Assembly: GCF_028009165.1 (NCBI RefSeq)
Contig: NC_079244.1
Span: 1,426,001 to 1,490,000 of the forward strand
Source of the DNA: Akanthomyces muscarius
Lineage: Eukaryota > Ascomycota > Sordariomycetes > Hypocreales > Cordycipitaceae
DNA: 64,000 nucleotides
Reading direction: 5' to 3'
Shown here: positions 37,161 through 47,268 of the stretch, piece after piece
Numbering within the stretch: position 1 is the first letter of the stretch
Layout: each line of letters opens with the position of its first letter
Made by a program: the position numbers and the translations under genes
Notes under the pieces: model-generated
Database searches by the model: none
Seen by the model: only the letters and a program-made list of their open reading frames with translations
Told to the model about the DNA's origin: nothing

Positions 37161-37671
37161 GTGATATATTTGACGAAAGAAATTAATGAAAAATAATGCG
37201 CTGGGTCGTTTTTGCTAAACAGTTTTATTATCTTCCATAGTGACAAAATGCTGCGAGAATGCTCATAACACCGCTATATTTACACCAAACCTAGAAGTGA
37301 TAGACATGTAAGTCAACAAAGAAAGCTCTGACATGGTTGATGAGTCCCAGAAATCTATGACAGTACAGCAAAGTCCTTCCAAGCATCGAGTTTCAGTGAT
37401 TGTAGACTGTTTCTGTGCAGCATCGTACAGTCCTCGCACAGCAATCCTGTGATAATATCCTTTCCGACATAAACAAAAACAAAATCACCCCGGTGGTACC
37501 TTAAAAAACATTTAAAACAAAGGACAAAGGATATATGTAAGAGTGTCTTGCATGGAGGGTAGGGATAAATTGCCCTAGTTGTTTAAAGCCTGGCTGGAGG
37601 AAGCCTAAGCTTTTTGTTAACGATCGACTGTGTCGGCCAATTGATGGTGTTTTATGTAGAGTTGAAGATAG
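37161..37671. other. Convergent intergenic region
   Basis: About 510 AT-rich nt between two stops; no gene seen. Confidence 0.5.
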
Positions 37672-38843
37672 TCATATCCTATTGGTGTGTGGCCTAAATG
37701 GAGGAATGTTGCTAGCCAATGCCAGAGCTTCGCGGTGGTCGCCGGCCGTGTAGGTGAGTTTCTTCCAAAAGGGGATGGAGCTCTTGTACGCCTTTTCAGC
37801 GACCTCATCGCGCTCGATGGTGGCACGCTCCCACAGAGTCAAGGCACGCCTGCTGACCGATTCTGGAGCTTTGCGGTGGTCACCGGCCTTGTATGTGAGT
37901 TTCTTCAAGATGGGAAGGGACTTCTTATACTTCTTTTCAGCCATCTCATCGCGCTCCATGATGATGCGGTCCCAAGACTGCTCCTCTTGGACGAGATTGC
38001 AGCGAATGGTGACTGTGATTGGAACAGTTTTGGGTTGAAAGCGAGGGTGAAGATCCAACTCGTTGCCGGCACGCTCATAGACTGTCCAGTGGATATCTTC
38101 GACATCGAAGCTTTCCTCGCTGGTGCGGTTAATAGAAAGGCTTTCGGGGTACTTGGTGGCACCGGCAAATGGGATCCACTGAAGTCGGAGGCTGTAGCGG
38201 CCGTCATTGTGGATGTAGTCGTCTATAACTGGAGTAAAGTGCTTGATGAGCTGGTAGGCATGGATGTCATCGCTGGCGAGGCAACCTTGGCGGGCGCCGT
38301 TGATGACGAATCGGTCAGCCGACCAACTGAGCTCGCTGGTGAGGAAAGCGTTCATGGCGAGCTGGCGGTGCATGAGCTCCATAGCCTCGAGGATGTCCCC
38401 GTGGCACTTGGCGAAAAGGGTGTCGGTGGCTGCGATGAGGGCCTTCTTGGCCGTGGCGGCATTGCGCCTGGCTTTCATGACCGAGAGCGAGAAGCAGCAG
38501 CGGTGGGTGGCGGCAATTTGTGTCTTCTGGGCGATAAAACTGTCATCAATGCCACGGAGGGCTATTTGGCGGAAGGTCTCGGCCTGGCTGAGGAAGGCCT
38601 TGGCTGAGATGGTGTAGATTTGAAGGACTTTGTTGAGCGGGCCAACAACATCAGAACTGTCTGAGCCATAGCGGCTGAGCTCTCGTCGGACTTCGGTGAG
38701 CTGAGAAAGGCTCAAGATGTGAGCAATATCTTCCTCAGTGTGATCTCTCGGGGTGCGCATTGGGAACTCTTCAGGGCCAAAGTCCTCGATGCAATTGCGA
38801 GGAGTGTCCATGACAGGCTTGGTCCAGTTTCTGTAGGAGCTCA

Positions 38844-38875
<32 letters not shown>

Positions 38876-38982
38876 TCGCTCATGGTTTCTTGAATGCAAG
38901 CCATTTTTGGACTTTGTGTGACGAAGAGTTGGCTCGATGAAGTCGGAGGTACGATTTGTTTGTAAGTGGTGATTGAAGGCAA
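37672..38982 (-). CDS. Unknown protein with a C-terminal tandem duplication
   Basis: A single exon of 436 codons. An N-terminal Ser-rich stretch (encoded by an AGC-type repeat near 38840..38875) is followed by a helical region (residues ~90–210, for example KVLQIYTISAKAFLSQAETF), a beta-rich middle, and two copies of a ~37-residue unit. Copy one runs SWDRIIMERDEMAEKKYKK and KKLTYKAGDHRKA; copy two runs LWERATIERDEVAEKAYKS and KKLTYTAGDHREA. The DNA copies lie at about 37725..37837 and 37867..37978 in the same orientation. No family is recognised. The start could be any of three Met codons in the first 35 residues; the first is given. Confidence 0.7.
37725..37978. repeat. Direct repeat of ~112 nt in coding sequence
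   Basis: Copies at about 37725..37837 and 37867..37978, clearly similar but not identical, with the reading frame kept. They encode the two C-terminal units of the unknown 436-aa protein. Confidence 0.8.
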
Positions 38983-40151
38983 ATAGTAAGTAGAGCAAGG
39001 AGAAGTCGAATGGGGGGAATTTGACGGCTATCAATGCTCGAGGAATGATGGCCTTTTATGATCTCCAAGACAGAGGCCGGAAACTGGATGAAAGCCATTT
39101 TCGCCATGTTGTAGCCTCCAAAGTTATTTTCTCTGCCAGTGACCTTGACTTGGAGAGTAGCTTGGTGGCGTTGTATTGGAACCGGAACACGGGTGGCGTC
39201 AGGCACACCGAAGTCTATCCCAAAGATGACGCTAGACATATCAAATTTTCATCACATCAGCTCAAACAAATGGCTCGAGAGAGAGTATTGACAGTATTTG
39301 ATGTGTTGGGACTGAGGCAGCACTGCCATTAGCGCACATGTGAGTGGTTGGCTATCTCGAGGCGACGAGCCAACATGTGTTTCTTGACAGCCGTGGTAGT
39401 AAATTTAAAAGCGCCATATGGTGCATCATACTAAAATGACGAAGGGCAAAAAAAATGGAATTGACTTTGGCGAAATGGTGTAAGTTAAAGGGGCGTCTCA
39501 GTGGCTTGCATTTTAACAATGTTGGCTTATACCTACGAATTTTGTCTGGGAGAAGTCATGAGCAGGGACATTCTATATGAAAATCGACGGAAACGAAGAA
39601 AGATACATTTATCTCCGATTAGACTCATGGCAGGATTATCACAGACGTTTTGGTAAAACTCTGTCACGTACCTATAACAGACTGCACGCATGGTGTCTCT
39701 TGCAAGTACAGTGAGGTACGAGAAGATGCTTCTACAAAGGAATTTTAGACACTGAAGCGCATCCATCGTGACAGTCTGTAATAAAATAATCAACTACAGC
39801 TTTTGCTCCGTATAAATTCCGTTTAATCAAAATTAACGACCATCTACCTTGTGCTCAAAACGTTCATGCCTGGGAACCGACTGGCGGTAGCGCCGGGCAA
39901 CGTTAGTGGCAGCTCTAAGGCTGGGCAGTACCTAGGTAGGGGGTCAGTTGGCTACGTTAGTGGACCGGACTCACTGAAGCCACTAACCAACATGTCCTGA
40001 TACAGCGACTGCCGCTGTAATTTTCGCACCTCGTTCTGTTTCCGGCGAAAGCCGCCGTTTGCCATCATCACCAACACCCTCCATCTCTGCAATCTCATCT
40101 TCCTTTCATCGATCCCATGTAGCGCCGCAGCTACTGAGCGCAACCGTCATT
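38983..40151. other. Divergent intergenic region
   Basis: About 1.17 kb between divergent starts. Overlapping ~100-codon frames on both strands around 39.0–39.3 kb look like chance. The segment 39.4–39.85 kb is AT-rich. No gene assigned. Confidence 0.45.
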
Positions 40152-42103
40152 ATGAACGCCATAAGGTCAGCAGCAAGTATCGAAAAGCAAGAGGGCCATC
40201 GCCATGTTCGAATACACCCAGAATGCCCCCTCTGCGGGTGTTACTTTGAGGTCGGGGAGCCCATGATAGCCTGTAAGTCTCCCACCAGCGCCCATGCCTA
40301 CATCCAAGCTGACAGCGACTTTTTCCTTCTTTTTTTCAAGTGCTTGGGAATCGCTCCAATTCCACCTGTCAAGTGATTGATGCCTCGGCGTTTCCCATAG
40401 CCATTTACTGCAACCAAAAGCCCGGCACGCCCTGGACGTTTTGCCAGCTGCCGAAATGCGCTAAATGCACCGCCGAGCTCGAAAGCGTCACGGTGCATCA
40501 GGATTGCTTCCAGATATTTCTCCAGCAAACACGGGCGCACAAACACATCACCGCATACAACCTATGGCACGCCGCACATGCTCGTTATCCATGGCGTGGA
40601 TTCTGGCCCTTGCCACAGACCATCCTGGATGAGGATGCGGTCAGTCTCGCCATGACGCACGCTGCAGCGAACTGGCACATGCCTCTGGATATGCTTCCAA
40701 ATGAGCTGTTGCTACTTGTATGCGAAAATCTTCGACATGGCGTCTTTTGGCGCCATATTCTCGCCAAAGAGTTTATTCGCAAGCTTGTTGCCGAAGCCAA
40801 CAACAGTACGACAACAATGACTACCCTGTCGCAGATAGAATCTTGGACGCGAGGCTCTGCGCCGACACGTGCAAACACTGGAGCTGGTTCATATTTTCGG
40901 CTCACGATAGACTCTTATGGTTTGCGAGAAATTGAGAGACTGGCGGAATTTCCTGCAAAGAGCCCAATGCGTAGCGAAATGTACGCATATGTAGTTGATA
41001 GCGTGGAGCGACTCGGCCAGATATCAGCATCTTTCAAGGTTGGAACCACATAGCCAATCTATTCAGAGCCAAAGCTAACCGACACAGTTTGGACTTGGGC
41101 GGCTTTATCTACAAAAAGGAATGCGATCGTTGAGATCCTGGGACACACCCGGGCCCCCTGTGTTGCCCGACCACCAGTTTTCGCCCGAGCTGCAACCGAT
41201 TTGTCCGCGCCTAGGTACCATCGAAACGCAAAACTCGTTTGGAATCACCTTTTTCATTTCCTCTGGCTCGATCGCAGCAATCCATGCGCACACAACGCAA
41301 GCACCGTCCGCCTACTCGTGCTTCCAGCGACTCAACCCTGTTAAGAAGAAATGGGTCGCCTGGATATTTGTGCCGACTCGTGGTGGCATTGAAAAGTTTG
41401 GATTTCGCTCTCCGCTGCTACCTCCTGGGGTAGTCTTGCCTCATTTTGCAGGCAGCTTGCTTGTAAGTACACAATGATGCGCAGGGCTGCTAGAGTATCT
41501 AATCGAGTACAGCTGCACATGAATATTTCTGGGGAGGTTGTTCTAGGCCCTTATTTGCACTACGGCATGGATGTGTGGATGGAAGACGATCCGACCACCC
41601 TGATACATGGTATATCGCGAATGGGCGCAGTATATCCTTTGGGGACGCCGCCTCATAATGAAGAAGGGGAGGAAGTAGAAGTTTTATACCAGAATCCGAT
41701 GAGTCTGTCACCGCCGTTTGAGCATGCCTATTTTTCGCACGCACAGCTGGACGACGTGGCCAGCGTAGAAATCTACCACGACAAGGCACTGCGAATATGC
41801 CGGGGTGTCGTTGTTCGGTACAAGAATGGCGCAGAGAGGGCACTGGGCCAGTGTCGCCTAGGCGTCGATGCTGTGCGGGTGTATTGGCACCCAACGTGTT
41901 TTTGTTACAGGAAGACGAAGTATCTGCGACCGGGAACGCGCGTGGAGCGGGATAGCGTCGACATCGAATGCAGCACGAACGCGGAACATGACCACCCGGA
42001 GGACGACTGGGCATGCTGCAAGTTTCCTAGCAGGCTGGAGTGGTGGTTTACAAGCGAAGAGTCGCGGATATCTTTCACGCCAGGGCAAAAGGGCTGCATG
42101 TAA
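40152..42103 (+). CDS. Zinc/F-box-like protein of unknown function
   Basis: Exons 40152..40272, 40341..41038, 41088..41462 and 41513..42103 encode 594 aa. The first 95 residues hold a Cys/His cluster (CPLCGCYFEVGE, CNQKPGTPWTFC, CAKCTAEL, VHQDC) that could bind zinc. Near residue 145, PLDMLPNELLLLVCENL fits the start of an F-box. The C-terminal part is a beta-rich domain with ITFFISSGSIAAIHAHT, WVAWIFVPTRGGIEKFGFR, GVVVRYKNGAERALGQCRLG. An F-box would make it a substrate adaptor of an SCF ubiquitin ligase; that is inference. The second intron has a weaker donor (GTTGGA), but frame and CTAAC branch site support it. It resembles lineage-expanded proteins of hypocrealean fungi, from memory and untested. 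Confidence 0.75.
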
Positions 42104-42741
42104 GCTGCAGGCTGCATATGCACTGTAGGAGGGAGGTATTGTGATTTTCGGTGCATATATATGAATACCCACTTAGAAACTATAGCCGACTGTTTTGGGG
42201 TCTGTCTTGTTCCGGTCTCCCGCAGTACGAGAGGATGCGCTCACCAACGCCCGCAAACCTGCAAATATCAAGAAGCTTTAGAGCGACGACGGGCGTTCTT
42301 TACACAGGAGACGCGGAAGATGAATTGAGAGAGCGAATCGGACGCGACATGTAAAAAGTTGTGGATGCCGACAGGCATGACAAGGCGCTACTTCTACTTT
42401 GACAGCGACGGTGGAGTGTGAGTGGCCTCGCTGCTGTTCTGGAGGGGCAGAGACTGCCTATTCTGGTGCAGCGCGGGGCACTCCGAGGTGGGCGAAAAAA
42501 AAAAGTTTTGATAAGAAAATTCTCACGGCCAGGCAGCTTGACTTTCTCCCCTCCTTCTTTTTTCTTCTCCTCTCTTGGGCATCTTGCTCCCGTCTTGCTC
42601 CCGTCGCGGCAATTCGCATCATCTCGACGACTGTAGCAGAATTCTACTCTGAATACAACCGTTTTCTCAAAAACCTCTCGCACCCATCCAGCGGCTATTT
42701 ACCCCGCCAGTGACATTTCAGTCAACAAGCCAGACTTCAAA
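42104..42741. other. Intergenic region upstream of XPT1
   Basis: About 640 nt with a C/T-rich leader (42540..42620) before the phosphoribosyltransferase start. Short frames only; no gene seen. Confidence 0.5.
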
Positions 42742-43487
42742 ATGGTCGAGAAGCTCTACGTTACCTACAACGATGTGAGTATTCTGATTCCGAGATGGCG
42801 GAGCTGAGGAATCGCATGAGACCGTGATGCGACGGCTTGTGTCGTCCCGCTGCCGTCTCGGCCTTCACACCTGCTGACCCTCACGCCCTTGTAACGTAGG
42901 TGCACAACCTGTGCAAGGAGTCTGCCGGGCGCCTGCTCGCCGACTTCCAGCCGCAGCTCATGATTGCCATTGGCGGCGGCGGCTACATTCCCGCCCGTAT
43001 CCTGCGCTCGTTCCTCAAGCAGCCCGGCTCGCCCAACATCCCCATCCAGGCCATCGGCCTGTCCCTCTACGAGCAGCTCGGCGAGGACCCCGAGGTCGAG
43101 ACGCCCGGCACAAAGGTGACACGTACCCAGTGGCTCGACATGACGGCGCTTGGCCACATGCAGAACCTGGTCGGAAAGCGCATCCTCATCGTCGACGAGG
43201 TCGACGATACGCGCACCACGCTAGAGTACGCCGTCAAGGAGCTCGAAAAGGACGTCGAGCAGGCACGCGGGCAGATGGCCGACGGCGCCGCCCAGCCCAA
43301 GACGGAGTTTAGCATCTTTGTCCTCCACAACAAGGACAAGACCAAGAAGGGCACCCTACCCTCGGACATGATGCCGACCCGCTACTGCGCCGCCCGCACC
43401 GTCGGCGACGTCTGGATCAACTACCCCTGGGAGGCCATGAACATTGAGGAGCACGACCACAACGCCGAGACTGGCAGTAAGAAGTAG
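42742..43487 (+). CDS. XPT1: Xanthine/hypoxanthine-guanine phosphoribosyltransferase
   Basis: It salvages purine bases by joining them to PRPP, giving XMP, IMP or GMP in the cytosol. Exons 42742..42774 and 42900..43487 (125-nt intron, GTGAGT…CGTAG) encode 206 aa. The splice gives MVEKLYVTYNDVHNLCKESA, the fungal family start. Then come LMIAIGGGGYIPARILRSFL, QWLDMTALGHMQNLVGKRIL and the PRPP-binding loop LIVDEVDDTRTTLEYAV, with the acidic pair and Thr residues needed for phosphate binding, and TVGDVWINYPWE for base stacking. Length and motif order match yeast Xpt1 and its filamentous relatives. Whether it prefers xanthine or hypoxanthine/guanine cannot be settled by eye. Confidence 0.93.
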
Positions 43488-44447
43488 ACGGGCGGGCTCT
43501 ATCTTCTCCCACAAAAATACACCGTCTACACAAAACCACGAATTATATCCACTCAAATAGACAAGCGACGGTACTGGCGATATGATGCGCGATACCCATG
43601 ACATGACAAAAGAAAGTTAGTTTCAATACAAGGAGCTTAGCCTTGCAGGGTCTAGAATACCGAGAAGTTGGCCTTTGTCTCGCTTCTGATTATTCACCAC
43701 TTCGACTTGGTAGAAATCAATCTAGCTACGGGAAATTCGTTGCCCGTATTCTCTTGTTACCGAGCGTACTCACGTCGTGCATACCGTATGTATTCCGCCC
43801 CAAAAGAGGTGCTGGCCAAGGCAGCTCATTGTAGCACACTCTTCGCTTCAAGCCACTCGTAGCGATGCAGAAACCAACGTTGCACAAGACAGGGCCGGGT
43901 TTTTTTGAGACAGTCAGGCAAGCCAATTCTGTGCTAGGGCGTGTGTGTTTAAGGCGTGGAATGAGGGTGCGTGGCACCTTCGGCAACGCTTGGTTCTATC
44001 ACGTAGGACGAGCGATGCAGCTTCGGCGCTGCCAACGCCGAATGATGCGCCCGGTGCCACAAACAGAGTCACTGTATCCGAAGGGGACCAGTGAAGGCAC
44101 TTGCTTGTCTGACGAGCGCGGTGGTGCGGACGCCTGACACAGACAAGAGGGAATGGTGAAGAGGCTGTGCTCGCCAGCAGCATCACCTGGAACTGACTGG
44201 TCACGGCTCAACGCGTTGTATCAGTATGCTCTCTGTATTCTATGAAAGTCTGATACACATGTAACACACCTCTTCACCAAGCAGGCACTCTTGCTGCCCG
44301 GCATCTCGCCATCATGTGTATCGATGCCTCATCCCATCTAGCCATGTAAGTAAAAGAAGTTCCGTCTTTCCATAATAAACGCCACTGTATGCTCTTTATA
44401 TGCTATCCTCTAGAACAACACATCTCTTTCCTTTCTCCATCGACCAC
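43488..44447. other. Convergent intergenic region
   Basis: About 960 nt between two stops, longer than usual for a convergent pair. No frame over 100 codons and no RNA gene recognised. Confidence 0.45.
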
Positions 44448-45407
44448 TCAACCACCACTTGTCCCCTCTCGTTGGTGCTTTTCCTTGAGCCGCTTCTCCT
44501 GCTTCATAAACTCGCGGATCCCTACAGGCACGTTCTGAAAGAGATCATCGGTCCACATGTCCTTTGCAATCTTGGCGTCGCCGGTCCAATTCGTCTCCGA
44601 GCTACCGCCGCCATCCGCATCCATGGACGTCGCCGTCTCGGCCGCCGTGCTCTCCCCGAGCATCGGCCGGGGCCCGACGCCGCCGCTGCCGCCCTGCCCC
44701 GGTCCGCCGCCGACCAAGCCGCTGCCGCCCGTGCCTGGACCGAATGGCCCCAAGCGACCACGCGGCACGGCCGACGCGGCCGACGCTGCGCTCTCCGCGA
44801 GACGCTTCCTGGCCGCGGCGGACGCCAGCGTCCACTCCTCCATCTCCTCGCGGTAGAGGTCCCACACGCAGTTGACGCACCCGCTCATGCAGCAGTTGTC
44901 GGGCTCCTCGGGCTGCGGGGGCACGCGCACGCCGGCCACGGTGGTCGACTTGGCCTGCCTGCCCGCGGCGCGGTCGGCGCGCTCCGCGGGGCCGAGCAGC
45001 CGCGAGCCGAAGATGACGCGGGCGCGCTCGGCGGCGGTGGCGGAGGTGCCGCTGTTGGAGTCGGCGTAGGCGGTGCGCGAGGCGATGGTGTCGTACGTCT
45101 TGGCCGGGTCGCTGCCGGCGGGCGTTGTTGTTTCCGAAGGTGCTGCTGGTGAGGAGGAGGAGGACGCGGAGCTGGGCGGCGCTTCGACTTTTGTGCTGGC
45201 GTAGGGCGTGGGATCGCGCAGAAGAATGTCATAGTATTCGCCGCGAGGTTGTCGCTGAGGCCAGACAGCCTGGTCGCGAGCGGCAGCTGCATTGGTAGTC
45301 GTCGTCGTGGTCGCCGAGGACGAGGCAAATGTTCGTCGGAGCGCTGGTGATGCGCGGCAGAACCGGCATACTGTCGGCGCCAATCTCGTCGGCGCCGACA
45401 TGGTCAA
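44448..45407 (-). CDS. Mitochondrial oxidoreductase-like-domain protein
   Basis: A single exon of 319 codons. A basic, Ser/Arg-rich leader (VCRFCRASPALRRTFASSS) looks like a mitochondrial presequence. The defining motif lies near residue 165–185: PPQPEEPDNCCMSGCVNCVWDLY followed by REEMEEW, which is the short N-terminal 'oxidoreductase-like' domain found in fungal mitochondrial proteins such as yeast YPL107W. The pairs of Cys suggest metal or disulfide chemistry. Regions on both sides are low-complexity: a Ser/Thr/Ala block and a Gly/Pro block near residues 210–250. The C-terminus (LFQNVPVGIREFMKQEKRLKEKHQ, shown in part by the helix VGIREFMKQEKRL) is conserved in type. The function of the family is not well defined. 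Confidence 0.88.
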   Translation of the reverse strand: MTMSAPTRLAPTVCRFCRASPALRRTFASSSATTTTTTNAAAARDQAVWPQRQPRGEYYDILLRDPTPYASTKVEAPPSSASSSSSPAAPSETTTPAGSDPAKTYDTIASRTAYADSNSGTSATAAERARVIFGSRLLGPAERADRAAGRQAKSTTVAGVRVPPQPEEPDNCCMSGCVNCVWDLYREEMEEWTLASAAARKRLAESAASAASAVPRGRLGPFGPGTGGSGLVGGGPGQGGSGGVGPRPMLGESTAAETATSMDADGGGSSETNWTGDAKIAKDMWTDDLFQNVPVGIREFMKQEKRLKEKHQREGTSGG

Positions 45408-45834
45408 TAACAGCCGGTGCGAGAGCTGCTGGCGGTTCTTGTTGTGTTTTGCTTGCGCCCGATCAAGGGAAAAAAGACGGGCAGGCTTTTTGTCGGCCGT
45501 GGGATCTCGGCTGTGCTCGGGATGATGTCAGAGCACAATTTTGGTGGCGGTGGAGAGCACAACGGCGCTGTGGAAAGCTAGCTCGGCCTGCTTTGTGTGG
45601 CGGGCCCATCTGGTGAAGCTACGGGCGTGCAAGCGCATGGAAACGAAATTCAGAATGGAGATTGCTTGTTCATTGTTTGCTAGTTTTTTTAAAAACCAAA
45701 GAAATTGAATCATAAATGTATATAAATGTATTCGTGCATAACCTGCTCTCCGTGTGCTTAAGCCTGATGGGCCGGTATGCCCGAGACAGCTGTAAACTTA
45801 CGAACAGTTTCTCGGAACCTTGCCGTTCACAATC
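45408..45834. other. Divergent intergenic region
   Basis: About 430 nt between the oxidoreductase-like gene and the NmrA-like pseudogene; contains the promoters and no gene. Confidence 0.45.
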
Positions 45835-46998
45835 ATGGCTTTTAATCGCATCGCTGTTTACGGCCACCGCGGCTGGGCCAGTGCCGCCATTTTCAAGGCC
45901 CTCGCCAACTCTGGCGCTCGCATACGAGTGCTGCACCAGCCGACGCCCGACACCAGCATGCTGCCAGCCAATGTCTCGACGAGTAGCGTTGATATGAGGG
46001 ATCAGTAGTCCGTGGTGGGCGCGCTCAAAGACATTGATATTGTCATGTAAGCCAATCCTCCTCGAGAAATGTCAGTTTGCCCTATTCTCATAGTAATCTC
46101 TTAGCTCGCTAGTCGGACATGAGGGAATCGCACGTCAGCATGGGTTCATCGAGGCCATTCCCAAGACACAGGTAAAGCTATTTGTGCCGTCCGACACGTC
46201 GCATGAAATAGATGAGCAGGGATTGAGACTTCCTGTACTGAAACTCAAGAGAGAGGTGGAAGAAGCGACAAAGGCCGCCGGCATTGCCATGACTCTTGTT
46301 CGCCCGGGCTATTGGTTGAGTCGTCCATCAGAACACCGCCAGTGGCGTCCCTGTTTGACATTCTCCGGGTGCAATGCTGATCCTTTTCGACCAGTCTACT
46401 GGAAATTGATTATACTGGAAACGGGCTCATTTTTAGTGCCGACAGCCAGCATTAGCCTTTGCCCCTCTGGTAAGTCAACTTATCTTTCTTTTCCTTTTCT
46501 CAAGATATGCTAGTAGGCTAACATGGTCTCATTATTAGCACCCTCAATTATGTGGCAGCGGCGTATGCTTCCCCGTTCGCTGCCACGCCAATTTCTGAAC
46601 TTGCTGGTAGAAAATTTGGCATCTCAGAACTCTCACCTACAGGATATGACATTTCAAGGGCGTTGGAAGCCAGATATGGTAGAGAGCCTAGGATTTTCCA
46701 CCACGACTTACAGACGATTGATGATGAACTCGACCTCGCGATAGAAAAGGGGAGCCCTGCAGCGGCGGTTTGGTACTATCGCAGACTATGGGGCGCAGGA
46801 AAGCTTACGCAACTAGGAGTCTCTGATATCTGGACAGTTCCAGAATACACAAAAATGAGCCTTGAAGATCTAGTGGTGCACGGCAAGCTGGGGAATTCTC
46901 GCGACTTGCCCCAACCTGTATTAGCTGGGACTGCTCGTCACTTTCCAGTAGGAGGCAGCGCGACAAACAAATTTCTTGGTCTTCGCAGAAACCTCTAA
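45835..46998 (+). pseudogene. NmrA-like / isoflavone-reductase-like NAD(P)-binding protein, broken
   Basis: The reading starts MAFNRIAVYGHRGWASAAIF, a glycine-poor Rossmann motif, and continues RVLHQPTPDT and SVVGALKDIDIV. An intron (46047..46104) joins to ISLVGHEGIARQHGFIEAI, then KLFVPSDTSHE, EATKAAGIAMTLVRPGYW, and after another intron TLNYVAAAYASPFAATPISEL. This is the order of fungal NmrA-like family proteins. However, there is an in-frame TAG at 46006..46008, a frame change between about 46310 and 46420, and a second TAG after GLIFSADSQH near 46460. Both stops could come from CAG by one C-to-T change. The last 100 codons remain open. It therefore looks like a recent pseudogene rather than a working reductase. 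Confidence 0.82.
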
Positions 46999-47268
46999 AA
47001 CATCTCTCTACTTTTGTGGTATAAATCTTTCAAGGCGTCAAGAATCACTTTCACATGTCGTTGATCTTAATTGTCGAATAAATCTAGACTTGCCTCTTTG
47101 GGCTGTGGATACCCACTATTTTGTTTGGCGCCATCACGGTTACGCGACCGACCAGAAAGACCGTTTGGTTCTTGATCAACACGCGATATCGACGACTAAT
47201 TTCGAGCAGCCATGAAGAAAGTCGGCTCTTTGTTATAATAAAAGCGCGCTATTTCTGTATCTGCCACC

